The notes below the pieces were generated by a model that worked only from the letters and a program-made list of their open reading frames with translations, made no database searches and was not told the origin of the DNA. From Pseudodesulfovibrio hydrargyri (GTDB lineage Bacteria; Desulfobacterota; Desulfovibrionia; Desulfovibrionales; Desulfovibrionaceae), in the NCBI RefSeq assembly GCF_001874525.1, contig NZ_LKAQ01000004.1:1-64000 (forward strand): a stretch of DNA of 64,000 nucleotides, given 5' to 3'. A program made the translations under genes and the position numbers. This document shows, one piece after another, positions 19,280-29,372 of the stretch. Every line of letters begins with the position of its first letter. The stretch's first letter is position 1.

Positions 19280-20148
19280 GCAAATGGCGAAACAACAATG
19301 CGTGGTTCCTGGTTCTCCCGGTCTTCGCGATCGTGGCCTTCTCGGCCATCATCCCGCTGATGACCGTGGTCAACTACTCGGTCCAGGACATCTTCGGACC
19401 GGGCCAGCGCTTCTTCGTGGGCGTGGAATGGTTCCGGGACGTGCTCCTGGACGAACGACTGCACGACGCCCTGTTCAAGCAGCTGGCCTTCTCCTTCATG
19501 GTCCTGCTGACCGAGATACCGCTGGGCATCGCCATCGCCCTGATGATGCCCAAGAAGGGCTGGACCGCCTCGGCCTGCCTGGTCATCCTGGCCCTGCCCC
19601 TGCTCATCCCCTGGAACGTCATCGGGACCATCTGGATCATCTTCACCCGGCCCGACATCGGCCTGTTCGGGGCCATCGTCAACAACGCGGGCATCGCGTT
19701 CGACCACACGGCCTCGCCGGTGGACGCCTGGATCACCCTGATGCTCATGGAGATATGGCACTGGACCCCGCTGGTCGCCCTGCTGGCGTATGCCGGCCTG
19801 CGGGCCATCCCCGAGGCCTACTACCAGGCGGCCAAGATCGACGGGGCGTCGAGCTGGGCGGTCTTCCGCTACATCCAGCTGCCCAAGATGCGCGGGGTGC
19901 TGACCATCGCCCTGCTGCTGCGCTTCATGGACAGCTTCCTGATCTACGCCGAACCGTTCGTCCTGACCGGCGGCGGGCCCGGCAACACGACCACGTTTTT
20001 GTCCATCTATCTGGTCAAGATCGCCGTGGGCCAGTTCGACCTCGGTCCGGCCGCGGCCTTTTCGCTCATCTACTTCCTCATCATCCTGCTGTTCTGCTGG
20101 CTGTTCTACCAGGCCCTGCAGGCGGTGGGCACGGGAGACAAGGCATGA
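19276..20148 (+). CDS. glpP: Glycerol ABC transporter permease GlpP
   Basis: A 290-residue inner-membrane permease of the MalF/UgpA type with about six helices. The EAA loop EAYYQAAKIDGASSWAVFRY contacts the ATPases. Coupled by ATGA overlaps to both neighbours, so the transporter subunits are made together. Confidence 0.9.
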   Translation: MSKWRNNNAWFLVLPVFAIVAFSAIIPLMTVVNYSVQDIFGPGQRFFVGVEWFRDVLLDERLHDALFKQLAFSFMVLLTEIPLGIAIALMMPKKGWTASACLVILALPLLIPWNVIGTIWIIFTRPDIGLFGAIVNNAGIAFDHTASPVDAWITLMLMEIWHWTPLVALLAYAGLRAIPEAYYQAAKIDGASSWAVFRYIQLPKMRGVLTIALLLRFMDSFLIYAEPFVLTGGGPGNTTTFLSIYLVKIAVGQFDLGPAAAFSLIYFLIILLFCWLFYQALQAVGTGDKA

Positions 20149-20948
20149 AACTGAAAAAACGACACCTGGGGCTGATCTTCTACCTGATCATCCTCTTCCT
20201 GCCCATCTACTGGATGCTGAACATGTCGTTTCGGACCAACGCGGACATCATGCGCTCGTTCTCGCTCATCCCGACCCATCCCACGCTGGTCAACTACATG
20301 AAGATCTTCACGGACCCGTCCTGGTATTCCGGGTACATCAACTCGATCATCTACGTGACCATCAACACCGTGATCTCGCTGACGACCGCCCTGCCCGCGG
20401 CCTACGCCTTCTCGCGCTACCAGTTCATCGGCGACAAGCACGTCTTCTTCTGGCTTCTGACCAACCGCATGGCCCCGCCCGCGGTCTTCCTGCTGCCCTT
20501 CTTCCAACTCTACTCCACCTTCAACCTGATCGACACGCACATCGCCGTGGCCCTGTCCCACTGCCTGTTCAACGTGCCCCTGGCCGTCTGGATCCTGGAG
20601 GGGTTCATGTCCGGCGTGCCCAGGGAGATCGACGAGACCGCCTTCATCGACGGCTACTCCTTCCCGCGCTTCTTCATCCGGGTGTTCATCCCGCTGATCC
20701 GCGCGGGCATCGGCGTGACCGCGTTCTTCTGCTTCATGTTCAGCTGGGTCGAGCTGCTGCTGGCCCGCACCCTGACGACCACCGCGGCCAAGCCCATCGC
20801 CGCGACCATGACCAGGACCGTCAGCGCCACCGGGCTTGACTGGGGGCTGCTCGCCGCGGCGGGCATCCTGACCATCGTGCCCGGCGCGCTGGTCATCTGG
20901 TTCGTCCGCAACCATCTGGCCAAGGGCTTCGCCCTGGGCAGGGTCTAG
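20145..20948 (+). CDS. glpQ: Glycerol ABC transporter permease GlpQ
   Basis: A 267-residue permease of the MalG/UgpE type with about six membrane helices and an EAA loop EIDETAFIDGYSFPRFFIRV. The ATG at 20145 overlaps the glpP stop; longer upstream reading in this frame lies inside glpP and is not real. Pairs with GlpP to form the glycerol channel. Confidence 0.9.
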   Translation: MKLKKRHLGLIFYLIILFLPIYWMLNMSFRTNADIMRSFSLIPTHPTLVNYMKIFTDPSWYSGYINSIIYVTINTVISLTTALPAAYAFSRYQFIGDKHVFFWLLTNRMAPPAVFLLPFFQLYSTFNLIDTHIAVALSHCLFNVPLAVWILEGFMSGVPREIDETAFIDGYSFPRFFIRVFIPLIRAGIGVTAFFCFMFSWVELLLARTLTTTAAKPIAATMTRTVSATGLDWGLLAAAGILTIVPGALVIWFVRNHLAKGFALGRV

Positions 20949-20960
20949 GAGGAGGCAATC

Positions 20961-21239
20961 ATGAATCTCGAATGGATGGCATGGACACCGGTCACCGCCG
21001 GTTTCTTCCTGACCATTGCGGTCATCCTCGTCGGCATGACCATCTGGGAGATCGTCTCCCCCTGCGTGGCGCGGCGCGGCTTTCTGCCGCTGACCACCAC
21101 GCGCGGCGACCGGTTGTTCATCGGGCTGCTGGGCAGCGCGTACATACACCTGTCCTGGATCGGACTGACCACCTCACCCGTCTGGGTCGCTACGGCTATA
21201 TCCGTTTGTTTCCTGATCATCGTCATGCGGTGGGGATAG
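20961..21239 (+). CDS. DUF2160 small membrane protein of the glycerol ABC operon
   Basis: A 92-residue protein with about three hydrophobic segments and a short charged loop (CVARRGFLPLTTTRGDR). The family (DUF2160) is regularly found between the permease and binding-protein genes of glycerol ABC systems, as here. It has no assigned role; an accessory or assembly part of the importer is a reasonable guess. GGAGG precedes its ATG. Confidence 0.8.
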   Translation: MNLEWMAWTPVTAGFFLTIAVILVGMTIWEIVSPCVARRGFLPLTTTRGDRLFIGLLGSAYIHLSWIGLTTSPVWVATAISVCFLIIVMRWG

Positions 21240-21335
21240 CCAGCCCGCATGGGAATCGCGAACGGGAAACCGGAGGAACGGAAATATTGGGTATTACGGC
21301 AGAGGTCTTTTCTTAATCAGCATACGGAGGTACGT

Positions 21336-23066
<1,731 letters not shown>

Positions 23067-23095
23067 CCCGGTTCACGAACAAGACAAGGCAAAGC

Positions 23096-23126
23096 AAGGG
23101 GCGTCCCCGGGGACGCCCCTTTTTTA
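23096..23126 (+). terminator. Rho-independent terminator of the glycerol ABC operon
   Basis: AAGGGGCGTCCCC/GGGGACGCCCCTT inverted repeat with almost no loop, followed by TTTT. Confidence 0.9.
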
Positions 23127-23360
23127 TCGTCCCATCGCGGACGGCCTCACTTATCCCTTGTGTTCCATCCCGGTTTGCGTAACCATTTCGCTGTTCCCAC
23201 CATCAGCGGCCTCCCGCCCTCCTTTCTTTCCAGATCGTCTCTCCACGCCTCGCCCGCGAATAATGCCTGGGCATCTTGACGCCGGGCCGCGCGGCCCTGT
23301 CCTGCGGCCGCAGTCCCGGCCATACCCGGCACGAAAAACACCAACACAGGAGTCCATCCA

Positions 23361-23915
23361 ATGATGCGCAACGGATATGTCGTCTTCACAGGCGGCCCCG
23401 GCTCGGGGAAAAGCACGGTCATCGAAGCACTGCGCCGGCTCGGCCATGCCTGCTCCGGGGAAAAGGGGCGGAGGATCATCCAAGAGGAGCTCGGACGCTC
23501 GGGCGACGCGCTGCCCTGGCGGGACAAGACGGCCTTCCGGGACAGGATGCTGGAAAAGGATTTCGCGGCCTACGAACACTACCAAGGATACGAGGGCCCT
23601 GTCTTCTTCGACCGGGGGATCGTCGACGCCTATGGCTATTCGCTCCTCGAAGGCCTCGAAATCACCCTCGCGTTGCGCTCCGCCTGCGCCTCGCACCGTT
23701 ACGGCGGCCCGGTGTTCATCTTCCCGCCATGGGAACGGATCTTCACCAACGACACGGAACGCAAACAGGACTTTGCCGAAGCGCGAAGGACGCATAAAGC
23801 CATGCGAAAGGCCTACGGGGACTTCGGCTATGCGTTGACAGAAGTCCCGCGCGCCCCGGTCGAGGAGAGGGTCCGGTTCATTACCCGAAGACTGGGCAGG
23901 GAATTGACGGGGTAG
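23361..23915 (+). CDS. AAA-family small ATPase (NadR/AAA_28-like)
   Basis: A 184-residue P-loop protein. Walker A is GGPGSGKST (about 11-19), and a VFFDRGIVDAYGY segment near residue 82 resembles the Walker B/DR region of nucleoside- or metabolite-kinase-like AAA_28 proteins. AGGAG precedes tandem ATGs by 8 bases. It stands alone between the glycerol terminator and a solute-binding gene. Likely a small-molecule kinase or nucleotide-binding protein; the substrate is unknown. Confidence 0.7.
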   Translation: MMRNGYVVFTGGPGSGKSTVIEALRRLGHACSGEKGRRIIQEELGRSGDALPWRDKTAFRDRMLEKDFAAYEHYQGYEGPVFFDRGIVDAYGYSLLEGLEITLALRSACASHRYGGPVFIFPPWERIFTNDTERKQDFAEARRTHKAMRKAYGDFGYALTEVPRAPVEERVRFITRRLGRELTG

Positions 23916-23995
23916 GACCGGCCCCGGGCCAGGCACCGTTTTTGACTCTTTGACCGGCTTCCGGTACTGTTGCGATAAGGGAAGGAGTATCGGCG

Positions 23996-24754
23996 GTGCG
24001 CATTTTTCCACACATTTTTCTTGTCCTGGCCTGTCTGTCCGGGCTCTTCGGGGCAAGGGCCTTTGCCCAGGAGACCTTGACCATCGGCGTCGAGAACAAG
24101 GACTGGTACAGCCATTACGTCTGGGAGGGGCGAACCCTTGTCGGGTTGGACCCCGACATCGTCCGGGCCGTCGCCGGGCAGCTCGGCTATCGGGTCGTTT
24201 TCGAACCGTATCCCTGGAGCCGGGTCATCCGCATGGCGCAGGACGGGACCTTGGACGGCGTCCTGGACCTGGCCCTCATCCGGGACAGGGAAAAGCGCCT
24301 GCACTATGTGCGCACCCCCATCACCACGGAGCAGACCACGTTCTGGATAAGAAAGGGAAACAAGGTCCCCTTTGACGGGAAATTCACACCGGAAATCCGC
24401 TTGGGGCTCATTCGCGGCGCGGACTGGACAGACCGATTCGCCAAGATGGGGACCCCGACCGTCCAACGCTTCAATTCCTTTGAGCAGGCCTTCCAGAATC
24501 TGGTCGCCGACAGAATCGACATGTTCGCCAGCTACCTCGCCCCCACCCGGTACCACGCCGGGCGGCTCGGGTATATGGACCGGATCGAGCCCCATGCCTA
24601 CACCCAGCCGGACATGCCATACTACATAGCATTCAGCGACAAACCGGGGCACGCCCGATTGGCCCGCCGATTCGACGAGAAGCTCAAGGCATTCCTCGCC
24701 AGCCCCGACTACGGTGCATTGATGGAACAATTCGACTCTCGCCCCGCGCCCTAG
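23996..24754 (+). CDS. Orphan periplasmic amino-acid-type solute-binding protein
   Basis: A 252-residue SBP_bac_3-like protein with a signal peptide (hydrophobic stretch to about residue 24, cut after FAQ). It starts with GTG, 8 bases after AAGGAG. Segments such as GLDPDIVRAVAGQLGY and DGVLDLALIRDREKRLHYV fit the fold. There is no permease or ATPase next to it, so it may be a stand-alone binding or sensing protein, or it may serve the amino-acid-type importer at 28.7 kb. Confidence 0.75.
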   Translation: MRIFPHIFLVLACLSGLFGARAFAQETLTIGVENKDWYSHYVWEGRTLVGLDPDIVRAVAGQLGYRVVFEPYPWSRVIRMAQDGTLDGVLDLALIRDREKRLHYVRTPITTEQTTFWIRKGNKVPFDGKFTPEIRLGLIRGADWTDRFAKMGTPTVQRFNSFEQAFQNLVADRIDMFASYLAPTRYHAGRLGYMDRIEPHAYTQPDMPYYIAFSDKPGHARLARRFDEKLKAFLASPDYGALMEQFDSRPAP

Positions 24755-24756
24755 AA

Positions 24757-24925
24757 GGACGTCCGGCGCGGCGATCTCGAAACCGAATTCCTTCACCAGG
24801 GGCTTCATCTTCTCGACCATTTCGCGGTTGCTTTGGGCCAGCCTGCCCTTACGCGGATAGAGATTGTCCTCCATCCGCCCCGGGCGGAGCCGCCGGGCAT
24901 GACGCCCACCACGCCGAGATTAAAT
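24757..24925 (-). pseudogene. Remnant of a beta-keto acid cleavage enzyme (BKACE/Kce family) 3' end
   Basis: On the minus strand, 24874 to about 24757 reads MEDNLYPRKGRLAQSNREM then MVEK-type residues and EIAAPD, which matches the C-terminal end of 3-keto-5-aminohexanoate cleavage enzymes (typically GGHVRVGxEDN, then LAxSN). Just upstream the preceding GGSARGG is in another frame, so at least one frameshift separates the two pieces. Nothing else of the enzyme is visible. It appears to be a decayed relic. The match is from memory of the family, not a search. Confidence 0.45.
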
Positions 24926-25069
24926 TCGTGCCGCCCCCAAGGATGTCCGGGATCCGCTCTGGTCGTGAAAGGGCTCTTAACGGCACGGTCCATCGACCGC
25001 CCAAATGTCCGTTTTATCCAAACGCGGCCCGCAGCATCAGGAAGAACTGGGCGCCTTGACATTTTTTAG

Positions 25070-25129
25070 CAACAGCCCGACCGGGGAGGCCGCTGAAGGA
25101 GGCGGTGGCTTCCCCGGTCGGGCTGTTGT
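25070..25129. repeat. Long inverted repeat (hairpin)
   Basis: Arms starting CAACAGCCCGACCGGGGA and returning as its reverse complement, 18 perfect bases plus a further imperfect GCC/GGC extension, with a GC-rich loop. No T-run follows, so if it is a terminator it is an incomplete or decayed one. Confidence 0.6.
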
Positions 25130-25157
25130 CGTAGGAACTGCCGACACGCCCCGCAAA

Positions 25158-25186
25158 TTGACAAAAATAACACTTTTGTCATTAAC
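25158..25186 (+). promoter_or_regulatory. Candidate promoter with operator GACAAAA-N7-TTTTGTC
   Basis: A TTGACA box (25158-25163) is followed 16-17 bases later by a weak -10 near CATTAA. Between them lies the perfect inverted repeat GACAAAA (25160-25166) / TTTTGTC (25174-25180), a classic repressor-site position. It would drive the ureohydrolase operon through a leader of about 320 bases. Confidence 0.4.
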
Positions 25187-25512
25187 AGACCTAATTGCTG
25201 ATCTGAAATCTGCCTTTTTTGCAACAACATTCCCGGCCACGCATCCGCTTTTACGCCCCTATCCCCCCGCTTATTACCGGAGGAGAACGTGGAATCAGTT
25301 TTACTTATGGTTCGATCCGAAACAGCATCCCGGGAAATAATTTAGCACCGTGCCACTCCACTCCAATCGTACATCACAACAATCTGTTTATATTAATTTT
25401 TTAACAAATAGACAGAGGGCATCGCCCTCTCTCTGGTTCAAATCAGGCCTTGGGTTTGCAACGAGAGAGAAACAACTCAACTAATACCAATATGGTTTAT
25501 TCGGAGGCTGAA

Positions 25513-26460
25513 ATGAAAAAGTACCATCCCGTCGACTCCCTGCAATCCCCCCGGTTCTCCGGCGTCAGCACGTTCATGCGTCTGCCGCACGTGCGCACGC
25601 TCGAGGATGTGGATTTCGTCGTCGTCGGGCAACCCTTTGACACCGCCACAACCTTCCGCCCGGGCTGCCGGTTCGGTCCCCGGGGCATCCGTGAGGCGTC
25701 CTCTATCCTCAAGGCGTACAATCCCGTGCTCGACGTGGACCTTTTCGAGCATCTCTCCGGCGTGGACTACGGCGACATCGACATCGTCCCCGGCTATCTG
25801 GAGGAATCGCATACGCGAATCACCGAGGGCATGTCCCCGATCTTCGAGTCGGGCGTGACCCCGGTCATCCTCGGCGGCGACCACTCCATCACCCTGCCCA
25901 CCCTGCGCGCCCTGCGCAGGCACCACGGCCCGGTGTCCCTGCTGCACTTCGACGCCCACAGCGACACCAGCAGCGACTACTTCGGCAAGCCCTACAACCA
26001 CGGCACGCCATTCTACTGGGCCATGGAGGAAGGGCTCATCAATCCCGAGACCTCCATCCAGGTGGGCATGCGCGGCCATTACTACAGCAAGGACTGCCAC
26101 GACTACGCCCTGAACAAGGGCATGGAGATCATCACCGGCTGGGAGCTGCACGAGATCGGCATCCCCGCGGCCATCGAGCGCATCCGCGAGCGGATCAAGG
26201 GCACCAAGGTCTTCCTGACCTTCGACATCGACTTCATGGACGCGGCCTACGCGCCGGGCACCGGCACCCCCGAGATCGGCGGCTTCACCAGCTACGAGGC
26301 CCTGCGCCTGGTCACGGAATCCTGCCTGGGCCAGAACATGCTCGGCATGGATCTGGTGGAGGTGCTGCCCGACCTGGACCACGCCCAGATCACGGCCCTG
26401 GCCGCCGCAGGCGTCATCCACGCCTTCCTGTCGGTCCTGGCCAAGAACAAAACGGCATAG
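25513..26460 (+). CDS. Ureohydrolase (agmatinase/guanidinobutyrase family)
   Basis: A 315-residue binuclear manganese hydrolase that cleaves a guanidino group to urea plus an amine. All metal ligands are present: His124 (GGDHS), Asp147/His149/Asp151 (DAHSD) and Asp238/Asp240 (DIDFMD). The ATG at 25513 sits 5 bases after GGAGG; an earlier in-frame start has no such site. The substrate loop (SDYFGKPYNHGTPFYWA) fits the agmatinase branch, which also includes guanidinobutyrase, guanidinopropionase and related enzymes. It is followed by a creatinase-like gene and an importer. The product urea would be used by the urease encoded 16 kb downstream. Agmatine itself is not specially supported. Confidence 0.85.
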   Translation: MKKYHPVDSLQSPRFSGVSTFMRLPHVRTLEDVDFVVVGQPFDTATTFRPGCRFGPRGIREASSILKAYNPVLDVDLFEHLSGVDYGDIDIVPGYLEESHTRITEGMSPIFESGVTPVILGGDHSITLPTLRALRRHHGPVSLLHFDAHSDTSSDYFGKPYNHGTPFYWAMEEGLINPETSIQVGMRGHYYSKDCHDYALNKGMEIITGWELHEIGIPAAIERIRERIKGTKVFLTFDIDFMDAAYAPGTGTPEIGGFTSYEALRLVTESCLGQNMLGMDLVEVLPDLDHAQITALAAAGVIHAFLSVLAKNKTA

Positions 26461-26483
26461 AACACGCACGTCCGGACTCCGCC

Positions 26484-27743
26484 ATGAAAAGCGCAACACC
26501 CATCCGCTCTCTCCCGGCATTCCTGGAGATCAAGAACGGCAGCAAGGTCAAACGGACCTTCTCCAGTTCCGAGATGCTCCGCAGGATCGATGCCCTGCGC
26601 CGTTTCATGGCGGAGACCGGCGTGGACGCCATCCTGTTGACGTCCATGCACAACGTCCACTACTACAGCGACTTTCTTTACTGCGCCTTTGGCCGCGACT
26701 TCGGCCTCGTCGTCACCCCGCGCAGCTCCACGACCATCAGCCCGGCCGTCGACTTCGGCCAGCCCTACCGACGCAGCTTCGGCGACAACCTCGTCTACAC
26801 CGACGCGGGCAGCGACAATTTCTTCCGGGCGGCACGCCACCTGCTGGGGCAGAGCCGCAGCATCGGCATAGAATTCGACCACGTCACCGTGGAGAACCTG
26901 GAAAAGCTGAAGGCCGCCTGTCCACGGGCCAGATTCCTCGATGTCGGCGAGCACGTCATGCGCACCCGCCGGATCAAGTCCGATGAGGAAATCGAGCTCA
27001 TGCGCACCGGCGCGCGGATAGCGATCCAGGGCGCCGAGGCGGCCCGCGGGGCCATTGCCGAAGGCGTTCCGGAACACGAGGCGGCCCAGGCGTCCACCAA
27101 CGCCATGATCCGCGAGATCGGCTGCCATCTGCCCCATCTGGAACTGCGGGACACCTGGACCTGGCTCCAGTCCGGCATCCACACGGACGGGCCGCACAAC
27201 CCGGTGACCAGCCGGAGAATCAGGCGGGGGGATCTCCTGTGCATGAGCTGTTTCCCCATGATCGCGGGCTACAACATGGCCCTGGGGCGGACCCTGTCCA
27301 TGGGCGCTCCCTCGGACCGGGCCCTGGCCGTATGGGAATGCAACCAGAACGCCCGCCGAAAGGGCTTGGAGCTGATCCGCCCGGGCGCGCGTTGCTGCGA
27401 CATCGCGGCCGAACTCGACGCCCTGTACGCCGAGGCCGGGCTGCTCGAACATCGCGGCCCGGACCACGGCCGGTCCTTCGGCATCGTCAACCGCTACTAT
27501 GGCAGGGAGACCGGACTGGAGCTGCGGGCGGACGTGACCGCCGAACTGCGCAGCGGCATGGTCGTTTCCCTGGAGCCCTCCGTGATCATTCCCCAGGACA
27601 TGGAGGGAGCGGGCGGCTACCGCGAACAGGACCTGCTCGTGGTCACGGAAGACGGGGCCGAGAACCTGACCGATTTTCCGGCCGGGCCGGAACACCATAT
27701 TTTGGGCGCGCCGCACGGGCGGCGGTCCGCTGTGACGGCTTGA
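26484..27743 (+). CDS. Creatinase-family protein with altered active site
   Basis: A 419-residue pita-bread (M24-fold) protein, closest by eye to creatine amidinohydrolase: DTWTWLQSGIHTDGPHNPVTSRR, CFPMIAGYNMAL, YYGRETGLELR and GAGGYREQD all follow creatinase. Compared with the Pseudomonas putida enzyme as I recall it, the catalytic His232 is kept (His238 here), as are Arg335 (Arg341) and Glu358 (Glu364). However Tyr258, Glu262, His324 and His376 become Asn264, Gly268, Arg330 and Gln382. So it probably acts on another guanidino or amidino compound, or is not a creatinase. The ATG has no strong ribosome site; the N-terminus matches the family. It lies 23 bases after the ureohydrolase gene. Confidence 0.75.
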   Translation: MKSATPIRSLPAFLEIKNGSKVKRTFSSSEMLRRIDALRRFMAETGVDAILLTSMHNVHYYSDFLYCAFGRDFGLVVTPRSSTTISPAVDFGQPYRRSFGDNLVYTDAGSDNFFRAARHLLGQSRSIGIEFDHVTVENLEKLKAACPRARFLDVGEHVMRTRRIKSDEEIELMRTGARIAIQGAEAARGAIAEGVPEHEAAQASTNAMIREIGCHLPHLELRDTWTWLQSGIHTDGPHNPVTSRRIRRGDLLCMSCFPMIAGYNMALGRTLSMGAPSDRALAVWECNQNARRKGLELIRPGARCCDIAAELDALYAEAGLLEHRGPDHGRSFGIVNRYYGRETGLELRADVTAELRSGMVVSLEPSVIIPQDMEGAGGYREQDLLVVTEDGAENLTDFPAGPEHHILGAPHGRRSAVTA

Positions 27744-27835
27744 AGGGAGACCGTCGCGAATCGGGTTATAAACTGATGAACGGAAAGGACCAAAGGGAAT
27801 CTTTCGCGTATCACAACCAAGAGAGGAGGTTCCTC

Positions 27836-28687
27836 ATGAACAAGGTATTCAAGACACTGGCCGTCGCCCTGCTCGTCACCGCGGCCATGGCGGTCAACGC
27901 CCAGGCAAAGGATCTGCTGGAACGGATCAAGGATCGCGGCGAGATCGTCGTGGCCACCGAGGCCCGCTTCGCCCCGTTCGAGTTCGTCAAGGACGGCGAG
28001 ATCGTCGGCTACGGCAACGAAATTCTCAAGGAAGTGCTCAGCGAGCTGCCCGGCGTGAAGCTGAAGCTGCTCGACCTGCCCTTCCAGGGACTGCTCGCCG
28101 GTCTGGACGCCAAGCGCTACGACTTCGTGGCCGCGTCCCTGACCATCACCAAGGCCCGCGACGCCAAGTACGCCTTCACCATGCCCTTTTCCACCGCCGC
28201 GGTGACCTACGTCAAGCGCACCGGCGACGACTCCATCAAGTCCGCCGAGGACCTGGTCGGCAAGAAGGTCGGCATCCAGGCCGGCGCCGCCCCCTACTTC
28301 AGCGCCGTGGCAGACCTGGAAAAAGATGTGCTCAAGCCCAAGTTCGGCAAGGGCGTCGGCGAACTGGTGGAATTCATCGGCAACGACGAGGCCTACGCGG
28401 CCCTGGCCGCCCGCCGCGTGGACGCCGTGGTCAACAGCCTCCCCAACCTGGCCCCGCTGGTCAAGGAACGCCCCGAGACCTTCGCCATCGGCCTGCCGCC
28501 CTTCGGCCCGGCCACCTACTTCGCCTGGGTGGGCCGCAAGGACGAGGACAGCGCCTCACTGGTCAAGTTCATCAGCGACGGCATCGCCAAGCTGAACAAG
28601 AGCGGCAGGATGGCCGAGCTGCAGAAGAAATGGTTCGGCTTCACCATGGACGTTCCGGCCGACGCGTTCCCGACTCCGAACTTCTAG
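27836..28687 (+). CDS. ABC transporter periplasmic binding protein, polar amino acid type
   Basis: A 283-residue SBP_bac_3 protein with a clear signal peptide (MNKVFKTLAVALLVTAAMA, cut near AQA). The fold signature GEIVVATEARFAPFEFV and later NDEAYAALAARRVDAVVNS are typical of binding proteins for cationic or polar amino acids. GAGAGGAGG precedes the ATG at 27836. It is the first gene of a complete importer and follows two guanidino-hydrolase genes, so a guanidino acid is a likely ligand. Confidence 0.9.
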   Translation: MNKVFKTLAVALLVTAAMAVNAQAKDLLERIKDRGEIVVATEARFAPFEFVKDGEIVGYGNEILKEVLSELPGVKLKLLDLPFQGLLAGLDAKRYDFVAASLTITKARDAKYAFTMPFSTAAVTYVKRTGDDSIKSAEDLVGKKVGIQAGAAPYFSAVADLEKDVLKPKFGKGVGELVEFIGNDEAYAALAARRVDAVVNSLPNLAPLVKERPETFAIGLPPFGPATYFAWVGRKDEDSASLVKFISDGIAKLNKSGRMAELQKKWFGFTMDVPADAFPTPNF

Positions 28688-28711
28688 CAACCTCACGCCC
28701 CAGGGAGAGAT

Positions 28712-29362
28712 ATGTTCGATTTTGGCGTCATACTGGCTCAATACCCGCAGCTGCTCAAGGGAGCGTGGCAGACCCTGTCGCTCTCGCTGATCTCCATCCT
28801 GATCGGGTTCGTCTTCGGGCACCTGCTGTGCTTCGGCAAGATGTCCGAACGTCCCCTGCTCAGGCGAACCTGCGCACTGTACATCAGCTTCTTCCGGGGC
28901 ACCCCGCTGCTGGTCCAGTTGTCCATCATCTTCTACTTTCTCCCCCTGGCCGACATCAACATTCCGTCTGTGTTGGCCGCGGTGCTCTGTCTTTCCATGA
29001 ACACCGCGGCCTTCCAGGCCGAAATCCTGCGCGGGGGATTCCAGGCCCTGCCCGGGGGCCAGGTCGAGGCGGCCCGGGACCTGGGCTTCACCCCCCTGCA
29101 GATCCGCCTGCACATCCAGGTGCCGCAGGTCTTCCGGGCCACCCTGCCCGCCCTGCTCAACGAGACCATCGACATCCTCAAGAACTCGGCGCTCATCTCG
29201 ACCATCGCCGTGACCGACCTGATGCGCATGTCCCAGACCATCGCCTCGTCCACCTACCGGCCGGTGGAATCCTTTGCCGTGGCAGGGGCCATCTACTTCA
29301 TCATGACCTACGCCATCGGCAAGTTCGGGCTGTATCTCGAACGCAGGCTCCGGATTTCCTAG
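28712..29362 (+). CDS. ABC transporter permease, polar amino acid type (1)
   Basis: A 216-residue HisMQ-type permease with about five membrane segments. Motifs FFRGTPLLVQLSIIFYFLP and QVEAARDLGFTPLQ (the EAA loop) define the family. It forms a heterodimer with the next permease. Confidence 0.92.
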   Translation: MFDFGVILAQYPQLLKGAWQTLSLSLISILIGFVFGHLLCFGKMSERPLLRRTCALYISFFRGTPLLVQLSIIFYFLPLADINIPSVLAAVLCLSMNTAAFQAEILRGGFQALPGGQVEAARDLGFTPLQIRLHIQVPQVFRATLPALLNETIDILKNSALISTIAVTDLMRMSQTIASSTYRPVESFAVAGAIYFIMTYAIGKFGLYLERRLRIS

Positions 29363-29372
29363 GAGGAACGGC

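Larger units (their letters stand above)
24931..25512. other. Long leader region before the guanidino island
   Basis: No gene seen in about 580 bases. It contains a long perfect-armed hairpin (25070-25129), a possible promoter with an embedded inverted repeat (25158-25186), and a small hairpin AGAGGGC-ATC-GCCCTCT (25414-25430). I looked for the known guanidine riboswitch patterns and did not recognise one. The long untranslated leader suggests control of the downstream operon. Confidence 0.5.

Noticed and set aside
25140..25512. Guanidine riboswitch in the ureohydrolase leader
   Set aside because: Context made it attractive, but none of the conserved sequence patterns I know for the guanidine-I, -II or -III classes could be found by eye.
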